The notes under the pieces: model-generated
Database searches by the model: none
What the model saw: only the letters and a program-made list of their open reading frames with translations
Told to the model about the DNA's origin: nothing
Assembly: GCA_018389105.1 (NCBI GenBank)
Contig: JACATO010000648.1
Coordinates: 2,400,746 to 2,464,745 of the forward strand
Source: Nautilus pompilius
Lineage: Eukaryota > Mollusca > Cephalopoda > Nautilida > Nautilidae
Length of the DNA: 64,000 nucleotides
Reading direction: 5' to 3'
Program-made: the position numbers and the translations under genes
Shown: piece by piece, positions 13,186 through 25,000 of the stretch
How positions within the stretch are numbered: the stretch's first letter is position 1
How the letters are laid out: the number at the start of each line of letters is the position of its first letter

Positions 13186-13307
13186 GAACTGTGTGGAAGA
13201 TTTCCATGATACTGCTTCGTGAAGAATACTTTCTTGGTTATCAGTGGATAAAAACCTGCCACAGATTTCTCCAAACACTGTACTGGAAAACATGGGCAAT
13301 CTCTTAG
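13186..13307 (+). CDS. Tentative last exon of the secreted protein gene
   Basis: After a GATGTCTTTAAAG acceptor the frame that continues from exon 3 (phase 1) stays open for 40 codons to a TAG at 13305, and AATAAA signals follow at 13479 and 13483. Joined to the first three exons this gives 143 residues. Composition is plausible (one cysteine, aromatic-rich end) but not decisive. Competing acceptors near 12743, 12805 and 12820 also give short open tails, so the true end is unsettled. Confidence 0.3.
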
Positions 13308-13754
13308 TTGATTCAAATATAAACAACTACTTTAATGGATTTCAAAAGGTTTATTTATCTCCCTATAAAAATAGAATATTGCTACTGAAATATACTAATA
13401 TGTGACATAACTGATGTTTTTGTTGGTATTTATCAATACAAAAACATAAATACATTCAGCCATCTTTGCAACATAACAAATAAATAAATCACCAACTGTA
13501 AGATCAGTTCTTGTGTACATATAAACATAAAAACATCTCATACATTATTAGGTCTTTCTTGGTTTTGCATATTGAGTACGACATTTAAACTGAAATGAAA
13601 ATGCAAAAGTTATGGAAATTTCTGAGCCTTCATTAATTTTTTTTGGTAAGATAAAAAATAACTAAAATATCTTAAAAATTTCTATATAAAGTTATAAATT
13701 GTCCCAGATGTAAAGAAAGGAAAGGTCATGTAAATGTAGTGTGTGCATCTTTAT

Positions 13755-14392
13755 TCTGACTCCAATAAATGTTTCCAGCTATGTGAAGCTTTGGTCAGAC
13801 TCCAATAAATGTAGTGTTTCCAGCTGTGTGCAGCTTTGGTCTGACTCCAATAAATGTAGTGTTTCCAGCTGTGTGCATCTTTGATCTGACTCCAATAAAT
13901 GTAGTGTTTCCAGCTGTGTGAATCTTTGGTCTGACTCCAATAAATGTACTGTTTCCAACTGTGTGAAGCTTTGGTCTAACTCCAATAAATTTACTGTTTC
14001 CAGCTGTGTGCATCTTTGGTCTGATTCCAATAAATTTACTGTTTCCAACTGAGTGCATCTTTGGTCTGACTACAATAAATGCAGTGTTTCCAGCTGTGTG
14101 CAGCTTTAGTCTGACTCCAATAAATGTAGTGTTTCCAACTGTGTGAAGTTTTGGTCTGACTCCAATAAATGTAGTGTTTCCAACTGTGTGAAGTTTTGGT
14201 CTGACTCCAATAAATGTAGTGTTTCCAGCTGTGTGCATCTTTGGTCTGACTCCAATAAATGTAGTGTTTCCAGCTGTGTGCATCTTTGGTCTGACTCCAA
14301 TAAATGTAGTGTTTCCAGCTGTGTGCATCTTTGATCTGACTCCAATAAATGTACTGTTTCCAACTGTGTGAAGCTTTTGTTTGACTCCAATG
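13755..14392. repeat. 45-bp minisatellite, about 14 copies
   Basis: A head-to-tail array with the unit TCTGACTCCAATAAATGTAG followed by TGTTTCCAGCTGTGTGCATC and TTTGG. Copies differ at a few sites (GTAGTG or GTACTG or TTACTG; GCATC or GAAGC). The unit is a multiple of three and free of stops in several frames, so long open frames of up to 223 codons arise without being genes. Every copy contains AATAAA, a poly(A) signal on the plus strand. Confidence 0.95.
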
Positions 14393-14399
14393 TAGAATT

Positions 14400-16055
14400 T
14401 CGTTTGGTTTTTAAAAAAGAAAACAATGTCAATCCTAATTAAAGCCTTCATTTTTATAAATAACATTAAAATGCACGAGAAATGTAAATAGAATTTTTCA
14501 TTTCTCCGATTTTGTCGAATTTTTATGCTGATAATTTACTGTCAGTCAGAAGTTTTATGAATTAGAGACAACTATGTTAAGAAAATAGAGATGTGAAACA
14601 ACTATCCTGAAGGCTTGGGGAGCCTTTGTGCACCAATTAATAAATAGAGCAACGAAATCCAGATAGAATGCAGATGGCAAGACAACAGAAGGTTAAGACA
14701 AATGCATATTTCCAACAAGAAAAAAAAAAATTAATGTTTGTTAGTATCTGGAAAGTTTCTAGAATGATCACCCAGCCAAGGGTGGTAGGGTTAGGGTTAA
14801 ACCGTTTTCTGTCCTGGGGGGGGGCTTCCAGGTGAAAGTTTGTTGTGTGGTGTGTCTCGTGATTCAGGATAAATAAACAATAGATAATGCAACGGACTCG
14901 ATTTCTTTCCGTATGAGAGGGGGCACCCGGCCCTGACGCGTCCGGAATCGCATCTGAGTTACGGGTGTCCATCCATACCCGGCTCCTGGTTGTATTGTAT
15001 TCCAACCTGTTGAGCCATTGCACACACACACATATAGGTTCTGCAAGGGAGACTACTTCGGTAGGGAAGGCATCTATCTCTGCCTGCGCCACAAGGGCCC
15101 GACTCTGTTGACTTCAGCAGAAAGACCCAATTTTTTTTTGTTTTTTTAAACTCACGTGAAAAAGAAAGCGAGAAGAACCCCTTGATGCCGGATCCTCAGC
15201 CTTAATATATATATTTAGCTGGTTAGGTAGAATTATTTCCCTTTTATTCATTTTTTTAAAAATTGAGTTATCTCCCTTTAAACTAAGTTATCAAGCGCGA
15301 TTGAAGAAAGTTGGAGAAATAGGCGATAAATAAAAGGGAGACCTGGAAGGGAGACGATATCTCCAGCCATTGGTTTTCCTGATGAACCCTAATTTACTGT
15401 CAGTACAGATGGCCTCCTGCTGATTATCGGGGAGTATTAAAACTCTCTTCGAGTGGGTGATTAGCCAGGTAAAAACGTTATGGCGGATAAGCAGGCAGGT
15501 AGATCCGACGGGACGAAAAGCAGGATCCCTTTCCGAGCGGGCGGCTCTTCTCGGTGACAGGGACCGAGCCCGGAATGAGGGGATGAGTGCAGTCCCCTAA
15601 CAGGTTAGGTTGAGGGCCTTTCAGGGGGGGGGGGTAAACAAGGCTAACCCATGCATTCTGTTTCCTGCGTATTAATATCCGATTCAACAACGAACCCCCC
15701 ACCCCCACCACAACCCCCCCCCTGACTTTCCCCTTATTGTTTTATAACCGGCCAAAGGTGTGGAGGGGACGACGGGGTTATAAGGGGTCGGTTATTCAGG
15801 TCTCTCGGTTAGTTTCGTCTCTCTCTCTCTCTCTCTCTCTTATCTCACCTCGATCATCCCCCACGGTGGACTTCGACCTGGACCCGACTGCGCATTCACG
15901 CGCCAGGAATGTTCAGGTGAAAGAAGCCGGCCGGCCGTCGCCGTAACCAGGGTATCGAAGAGGTTTGACGGAGGGCCCCCTCCCCCCTCCTCTCTCACCA
16001 TATTATTTGACGGAAGTAGATCTCCTGTGCCGGAGGCCGGTATAGTCGCATTATC
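14400..16055. other. Intergenic stretch and presumed NXT promoter
   Basis: 14400-15690 shows no supported gene. From about 15690 GC content and CpG density rise toward the first NXT exon, with a (CT)n run at 15822-15842 and C- and G-runs near 15628 and 15710. No TATA box is evident near 16056, consistent with a CpG-rich housekeeping promoter. A GGGAGATAAC motif lies at 15267-15276 (minus). Confidence 0.5.
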
Positions 16056-19000
16056 ATGGCGGGCGTCGCGATTGAGGTAAGGGTATCTCGTGTACAATAT
16101 TGTGGTTTCTGGTAACCAACTGGAAGACTGCGATGCATGCTGCGTGTGAAGGTGTGTGGCTGGCCTTGCTCTGGTCAGCCGACCTCGGCAAACTGCGGAG
16201 CATCCGACGGGGGGAGGGGGGAGGTAGCCGCTGAATTACCCTCCGCGTACCGCATCAGCTTTTACCCCCCCACCCGGAGACAGTTTGCCCAGAAGCGCCA
16301 TCGTGTGTTGAACTGGCTGTATATTTAGCCAGATATTATCCGTAATCTAAGACCTGGGGTTGGAGCGATATACTGTATTGATGGTGGTTGGACTTTGTCG
16401 CAGCCCCCCCCCCCCCACCGCGGTCCAGTCCCCGCTGACTAATACGGATTTTAATGTGGAGTGTTTCCATTAAGTACCAGAACAGTTCTGACGGCGGTGG
16501 GTTGGCCGTCCTAGCTGTTTATAGGCGGGGATTATCCCACTACCTGCGAAAATCCGCGTACTATGAGGCAGCTGGCCGACTAACGTCTTCCCTTTGGGGC
16601 AGGGGAGAGGTGCGATTCTGTCCGTGCGCTTGCCTCAGAAGCAATACTTTCATTCCCTGTGTTCCCTATCAGCTGAGTAAGAAGAAGCTACTTCTGGAGT
16701 ACCTGAAGCACTACTAGTCGTCCTCGCCCAGCCTGGTCTCGTGAGTTCTGCTCTGAAATGGTATAAAGAAGAAGGAAGTGATTGTTTCAGTCGTTAAGAA
16801 GCAGACATTCTTTGGTTGATTGGAGATGTCTGAGTCCGTACTTAAACGTGCAAAGCTAGTTTATTGTTGGAATTTATGTGGCCTAATGCGTTTGCTGGTT
16901 AACCAGAGGTCTGAAAAGAGTCCTTGGTCAATAGCATTAGAGTTCTGAAATGTAATGGTGTTTCTGAAAATTCGTACACAAAGATTACTTAAAGACGAAT
17001 TCAGCTGTAGTGAATTTCCCATCTTCTAAATCCCTGTGGCTACTCAATTGTTCGTTGGGTCAGAAAGGTGGAGAAGTTTAGGAGGTAGTTCTGATTGTTT
17101 TATGCTGAAGAACCAAAGATGTGCCTGAACAGATTAATTCTGGGTGGACAACTTTTAATGTACTGAACCAAGTTTTGAACTAGGTTTCAGGCCACCCATA
17201 CCTGTGGACAGAGAAAGGTGGCTTAGATGGCTTTGTAATCATGGTTCCTGCAGTGTAGACATTTTGGCAAATTTACTAGTTTATAGTAAACTTGTTTTCC
17301 TGGTTGAGAAGATCTCATGCTTTACTTTCCAGTATTTATCTGAAGTATGGTTGTCAATCCAATAATTTTGACTGTTTTTCCACAAGTTACACTAGGGTGG
17401 AGACCTCAAGTTTAAGTACCCATGCCACGAAATTTCATGTTGGTAGTTTACTTTTTTCTGTGTGATTAAGAAATTATAAATGTCTTGCTGTGAAGTATTT
17501 GTTATTTTTTGAGTGTGGTCCTTAAATTTAAGTGAATTCTCAGTAACAGTTAGGTTACTTTACTATTTCTTTATGTTTTTAAGGATATTGGGGTGCAACA
17601 GTTAATGAAGAGTACCAACAACATTTAGTATTAAACTATAAATACATCAAAATGAATAACTTTAGTACTCTTCAACTTTGTATTATATCCACTACCCTAG
17701 ATTTGAAAGTAAGCTAATTAAAAGATATATTCATTGCCGTCATCTGGGAACAAATATAGAGTTTGAATGGTGTTTCATTTAAACAGTATTATGTTCAGTT
17801 CATTAGGAGGAGTCTTTCGAATTTAAAAGATGATTTTTGTTGGTTTTTTTTTTTTTTTTGAAAAAGTGACTCTTTCAGATATACAGTAAGTACCAATCTT
17901 ATGCAGACTTGTTTTATTTCACATTTAGATTAAATGTTGCTTTTTTAAAAATTTTTAAATCTGACAAGTTTCAACTGTGCTTTAGTGTTTTATGAATTCA
18001 AACCAGGAACCTGATAGCAAATAGAGGATATAAATAAAGGCTACCCAGAGAAATTTTTGATATCTTCATTAGTTTAAGAATATAGCATTTAATACAAATG
18101 TTACTTTCTCTCACAGGATACGAGAGCCAAAATTGATCAGGCTTGCCAGGCTGGAGATGAATTTCGCAAGCTTTACTACGACACATTTGACACAAAAAGA
18201 CATGTGAGTATTCATTTAAAGTTTAATTGTAGTAGTCTTTAAACTTTAGATGGGAGTATTGGATCACATTTAGTCTTTATACTTGGTTATCATTAGCTAG
18301 TATGGGATATAGAATGATGTTGACATTTTTTGTTCTCAAATGATTTTCATGAAGTATGAACAGAATTCTAATAACTGGATAATTTTTTTTTTTATCTCGT
18401 TTAAGTCATAGAAGATGCTTATGAGGACATTTGATTTTAAAGTTACGAAGATCATTGGTTCGGTAAACAGTACTATCCTTTTTTTTTAATTAGGCAAAAA
18501 TCAAAGGACGTTCTCATAGATAATTAAAATGTTTGATATTAGAAAACACTTTTTTAACAGAAGAATCAACAAGGTAAAAAGAGTGCAAGCTGCACACAAC
18601 CAACTTTAAAAATTACATAAATATTTCTCTACTCTTTGGTTGTGGGGAGGAAAATAATGTATAAACCAAATGTTTTTTTGCTCAGCTTTTGGCTATCTTT
18701 TGATTCTGTGTGTAGCTGAGAATATCCCACTTTACTGCTGCTTTGCACGGCTAATAAGAGCTTAAACTGTAAGAAGCACATCTATGGGGTACAGTAAAAA
18801 GAATAAAGAGTATGCCTGCATATACAGGGAGCCAGTGCTTATCCTGACAGTTGGGATTAAGAATTGAATTGCATACTTTTATTGTCTAATATTTTATAGT
18901 ATGCATCACGTGCATACATTTTTTATTTTGTTTTGATAAAGCAGTAAGTTTCATGTGAGTTTTTATTTTATCCAACTCCTAATAGATTCTCATTAGCTAG

Positions 19001-22000
19001 GGGAGGGGGAGAGAATGAGAAATTCAAGAACTAACCAAAAGTGATTTTACTCCACAAAATGTTCAAGGGAAATAAAAGTGCAGCATTCTTGTTGGGGACA
19101 CTGAGGCGCCAATCTCAGATCTGAAGGATGGTTTAAATTTTGTGTGGTTGAGAGGAGACTGGTTTAGCTGAGACAGTCTGAAATACCAAGAAGAAACCAG
19201 GTGCATAGTTTAGAGGAGGAGCAGCAGCAGCGTTGTTTTTTATGTACTGCGTATCGTGTAAATGTTAAAAGATATCATGATGATGATGATGAGAGATGCT
19301 TAAAGGTGTTTGTCAATTTGGTTTTTGGAGAGTTTTGCCCCCCCCCTTTTTTATTTTTCAATGACCCCCCCCCCCCTAATGGTGTTGCTGGCTAACAAGG
19401 TTGGCGCATAACAAACGTTGAATGTTGCCCGCTTTCCTGGGAAAAAGTAGAGAAGTTGACCTCGGTGGATTTAGCATTTTTCAGTATTCGGTGAAAGGCC
19501 AAATTCTGGGGGGGGTGTTGTTTTTTGTTTTTTTGAGGGTTATCCATCATTAAAGAAATAATGTGCAGTTTTAAAATCTTCGGTGATATTGTGTGGACGA
19601 GTTATTTCACCGCAGGCGTAAAGATAGTAGAATCTCAGAGGTGAAAAAAAAAATCAGCTCTTACAAAGCCATGCGCTGCTTAGTGTTTGAGCGATGCAGC
19701 GGTGGATCCTTAAACTTCCACATAGCCGCCGTCTTTGGTGACGCCTACTTACCAAAGTCTTGAACACTTTCCATCTTTTGGGGTGCAACGTGACCGATAA
19801 CTTTTCCACTTCTCGCCCTGTTGATACAATCCAGATTTTTCTGTGGGCTTTAAAATACTTTGTCAACAGCTTCAGTGACCCCTTGATTTACAGAGAGCAT
19901 TTTCTGTCATTATCTGAATCTGTTTCTTTAAACCTTATCTGACTTTTAATGGAGTTGTTTGGTGGTGGATTCTGGTTGTGATGTATTCTAAACTTTCGTT
20001 TTATTGTGGTAACTGCCCGGGCTGGAGTTAATCTACTTAATAATTGTTGCAATTTTGGTTTCACAACGGTCTGAACAACAACAAAAAAGAAGCTATAACA
20101 ATTTTAAGCATGTAGCTTTGTAGTACAATGTGATTTTTTTCTGTCATGTGCAATTATTAAACAATGAAATCCTTCAAACACCTCATAAGTGTGATAGTGT
20201 ACTGACATTTTTAGAAGGATGTTTGAATGTCGTCTGGTTGGGTGGTGTGTTGCTTGAGAAAACTTAGTGCATGTTTTTGTTGCTAACGTTACTGAATTTA
20301 ACACTTTCAGGCTTGTCATGGAATACTTTTCTAAACTGAGAGATGGAAACCCCCATACATGCTGTGGTGGTGTTTCTACCTTCATATATATATATATATT
20401 ATTTCTGCAGATCTCTCTCATAATAATAATTCAAACAAGTGAATTTCTGTGTGATCTGTATGTCGTGTTCTTGTCACTACTACACTGAGGTCTGCGAGGG
20501 AGCCTGGTGCTCAGAGCTTTTGGTTGTCATTGTTGTCATATGCTTCCCAAGCTGCAGGGATTTGTGGATCCCTAAAAGATTAGGGACTGCATGCTTACAT
20601 ACTGTGTGGGTTGCATGACCACTTCTCAGCATGGGAGGAGACGAGCAAAAGTCTCCTAGAAGAAGCCATGCCTGGGAGGTGTATTTCAAATCAAACTGGT
20701 CTCAGCTGAGATTCCGACTTGGGGCCCCCTCAACTTTAACAGTCTAATAACCACCTGACCATGGAGCATGTGTGGTGGCTGGAATGTCTTCCTATTTACC
20801 ATTGGTCATTTAATTGGCTGGTTGGAGGTTAGTAGGGCAGTCTATATGCTATATTGTTGTTGGTCTTTTGCTCTCCTAACCCAGTAAATAAATGCTGAAC
20901 CATTGTCACAACCAATAACAGGCTATTATTTATATATAGTAAACGGATTATTTGCGATGTCAGTTTCTAGTACAAATTTTCTCTGTCTTTTTAGTAAGAT
21001 TTAGTTTTTTGCCACTGCTCTTTTTTGGAAGATGGCTGACCCATTGTGCTCAATCTTGGGAGAAATTTAGGATTCAGTTGGACAGAATGGAATATTTTAT
21101 CCTTCTGTTTCTTAAGGAACCTGGTTTCAGTTCTCATAAGTAGGGGAGATTGTAATACTGTTAAAAGGCCATCCTTGAGTATTTTTGTGCTAAAAATTAA
21201 ATAAAAACACATGTATAGAAAAATGTGTGCATAATCTGTGATGGCTGAAAATTAATGAATATCTGCCCTTAATGCTTAATCTGGATTTATTTTCAAAAAG
21301 CTTCTGGTATTAAGCAGATAATTAGTATTCTGTATAGTTCAGTTTCTGGTATCTGGTGTTGCTTAACTCTCTACAAATTGCTCTTTCTGTTTGATAAATG
21401 TAAGAAAGGACAGAATTCAAAACAGTAGGACTGAAGCAACTTTTTCTCCTCCTTTCAGAATGGTGGGGAGGCAATGACAGCTTCCCTGCAAAACAGCAGT
21501 AACTCTGGTTCTGGGGGGATGACCATCAGAAGGATTACTGGGTTGGACTCTGAAGAGCTCCCTGTTGAGCAGTTGAAAGGAGCAGGTGCCAAAGCTTTCT
21601 ATCATGCTTTGATTGAGAGCAACTTGCAGCTTGTTAAAGAGCAGCTCATCCATAATCCCTCTTTGGTCAATCACATTTTCATAGAAGATTACATCCAGTT
21701 TGGACACAAGGGCTCTGCTGCCATCCATGTTGTATCGAGCATTGGGATTGTGGAGGCTGTGGTTCTGTTGATTGAGTATGGCGGCCAGGCGGATCTACAG
21801 AACAAATCTGGCGACACCGCACTGCACATCGCCTGCAAGCATGCCCATCACAAGTGCGTGCAGCTTCTTCTGGGCTACAAAAATGAGATGAAAGATGCAG
21901 TGAGTAAACACGGGTTGACTCCCCTTCTAAAAGCGATATTTCGTTACCAGCATGAATACAAAGTACGGCTGTACAAAACTGTCAGTCACCTGATCTCTGC

Positions 22001-25000
22001 TGGTTGTGATGTCAACATTTGTTCTGCATTGGACATATCTCCGCTGCACTTAGCTGTTTCAAACAATGATGTTATCTTGTTGAAGCTGTTGATTAATGCT
22101 GGAGCAAATGTAAATGCTGTCTGCAAAAAAGGGACCACACCTTTGCTTGACCTTCTCTATGTGAACTGTGTGAAAACTGCATGTGTAAAGGTGCTTTTGG
22201 ATGCTGGAGCAAGGGTTGATAGTTGCAATCTTGTAGGCCGCACTCCTCTGCACATTGCTGTGTCAAAAAATGACTTTGACACTGTGCTCTGCTTGATAAG
22301 AGCTGGCTCAGACCCCAATAGAATTGACCATTTTGAGGAAACACCTTTGTGGATTGCTGTCCAGGAAGACAACATTAGTATTGCTACGTTGCTGGTGGAG
22401 CATGGCGGCAATGTTAATTATTGCCAGATCAAAACTAAAACTGCACTTGTGTTTATCTCAATCTGTAAACAGTCTGTCAGAATGTTGAACATGCTCGTCT
22501 CTTTTGGTGCATCTCTGTTTGTTGAAGGCTTTCTGGGTCTCTCACCCCTATATTATGCAGTTGAGCTGCAAAATTTGGAAATTATTAAGCTTCTGCTCAG
22601 GGAGAATTGTGAATTGGGCACGCTCAGCAATAAACTCTCTCCCTGCAACCCTCAGAGGCCAATACAGTTGGCCTTTAAGAATGGAAACAAAACTGTGATT
22701 AAGCTACTGTTGTTAGCTGGGTGTTCAGTGGAGGTGCTATGGCTGAGCCCTGGAAATTTACCAGCAGCTCTTGCCAACAACTTGGAACTGCTAGATTGGA
22801 TTCTGCACTATCTCCACACACCTTGCTCTTTGGCTCACCTCTGTAGGTTATTCTTACGAAAATATCTTCGTCAGAATCTTAAGAGTAAACTTCAGCAGCT
22901 CATCACTGAAAATCACCTACCTCAGCGACTTCTCGCTTACATCTTGCTTGCAGACATCTTGTGATTACTTCAAATCTCCATTATTGCTGTCATTTCTCTT
23001 TACACACACATTACACCAAATAAAATGCATAAATGTTGCCTTACTTGGGGAGAAATCTTTCTATATTATGCACATATTTTTATTTATTTACCTTTGGGGG
23101 AAGGTATTGTAGCTTATGCTAATTTGAGCTAAAGATAATTCTAGAACTAAGCTGATATCTGTGTGATAGCATTGATGTGAGTGGTAAGTCAGTTCAGGCA
23201 TGGTAGTGATTTTTGCCATCTTCAAATCAATATGGTATACAACTTTCCCCTCTTTTCCTTCCTTTCAATATTAAAACTAAATCACATTTTGAACTCTTGA
23301 GTTTTGTTTTGATGTTTGTGTTGTTTTTTCCTGTATGTTAATTGATACATTAGGAAAAATTCCTCGTTATCTTTTATTAGGGATATTTTCAAAAACATGG
23401 AAATATTAATTCACTTGAAAATATCATTACAAATGAAAGCAGGATTTGAAAACATCTTCATTAATACAAAAAATATTAAAATACTTAATGTATAAAGCAG
23501 AGTCTCTTCTGCAGCAGAGACTTGTTAAGAAGATAAACTTCAGTTTAATGAAATAGCTTTAAAAATAAAGGAAAAAAGATAGCTTGGTTTTCTGAACAAA
23601 TCAGGAACTTTTAAAAATATTTCCAGTTTGGAATTTTGGACTTCAAGAGAGTAAAATGGGGAAAGAAAAAATATCAGGCAAATAGGAATACCATCTTCCT
23701 GACTAAAACTGGTGGCTGAGCTAATTACCATTAACTGCTGGAACTTCCGTAAATGCTCGCTCGCTCAGCAGCCATTCTGTGAATGGTTTGGGTTTTTTGA
23801 TCAGCGTACTTAGAGTCCTGTCATTGATGGATGAAGGTGGATTTTTCAGCTCTTTGTTTAATCAGGCATTTTTTGTAGTTTGTATGACATCAGTTTTTTT
23901 TTTTTTTACAGAATTAGCCTGCATAGTTTTTCTATACTCTTGTGTGTGTTGTGATTTTTTTTCTTCTATCTGGGTCAAAGGTCAAATGATGACGACTTTA
24001 AAATAAGTCTCTTTAATATTCCTGAGTACAGATCACCCTGGAAATGATGACAACAATGTCTTCAGACCGTGCTCATGTGACCTGACACTACCCACGATCA
24101 CTTCAGAACGTCTGCTGTTGAATACGTACTTCTGGTTGAGTCAGGTGATTTATAAGGTGTTTTTTTTAGAAATCATCTATTCGCATGTTAGATTAGAATT
24201 GTCAGGTTTTATGGTTTTGGTAGACACTAGAGACTTCTGGTGATTACATACTGCTACTGAAGACAAAGGTTGACATACATAACATTAATCTTTATACTCA
24301 TTGAACAGAATTTATTTCTTTTATGATGTTTAAAGTAGTTAACACAGAACTCACTCACTCTCTAAGTCAGTTGAGAAAGTGTCAGTTTGGATATTTCAGT
24401 TGTGTATAATTTGAGGTCTTAGTTCTGCGAGGGTTGGGAGCTCTGACAGAATTCCTCTCTATAATCATCTAGCTTTCAGGTGAAGAGTTAATGGGTAACT
24501 AATCTTCATTGCAGTAGTATGGAATTAACCAGAATGGCTTGGAAACAGCTTGTCAGTACTGCATATTAGCCATGTTTCAATTTGAGTTGGCAACATTGTG
24601 CATGGAAGAAGCTCATGTGCTCAATCTTTTCTGCTAGTAGTAACCATAGTGTCAGTTCACATGATAGGCAATCTGATTGATGATGAGACACTGGTTGTCT
24701 TTGTCTGCCTACTCCATTATTGTTTTCCAAACAGTGATCAGATAGTTGTTTTGCAGAACCATCTTTTGTCACAATCATCTCACCAGGCGGGTTTGCTGTA
24801 GCACTGAGGTGAAATTTGTTGTTTGAAAACCTTGGAAGTTTATCAATAATGTAATGGATACTTTACATCTTTTCTATCAGAATTAATGATACTCTGATGT
24901 ATAATTTCCAGTTGTGTTGTATATCTATCCATCTGTAGTCAGTGCAGTTGGTATTTAACATGTGCCACAGGAATATTAAAACTGCAGATAACATAAAATT

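Noticed and set aside
13755-14392. CRISPR-like regular repeats
   Set aside because: The units are contiguous 45-bp copies without unique spacers, and the genome is eukaryotic.
13779-14466. Frames of 89-223 codons on the minus strand
   Set aside because: Generated by the 45-bp minisatellite, whose length is a multiple of three.
14785-14802. TTAGGG-like telomeric repeat
   Set aside because: Only two units (GGGTTAGGGTTA); too short to mean anything.
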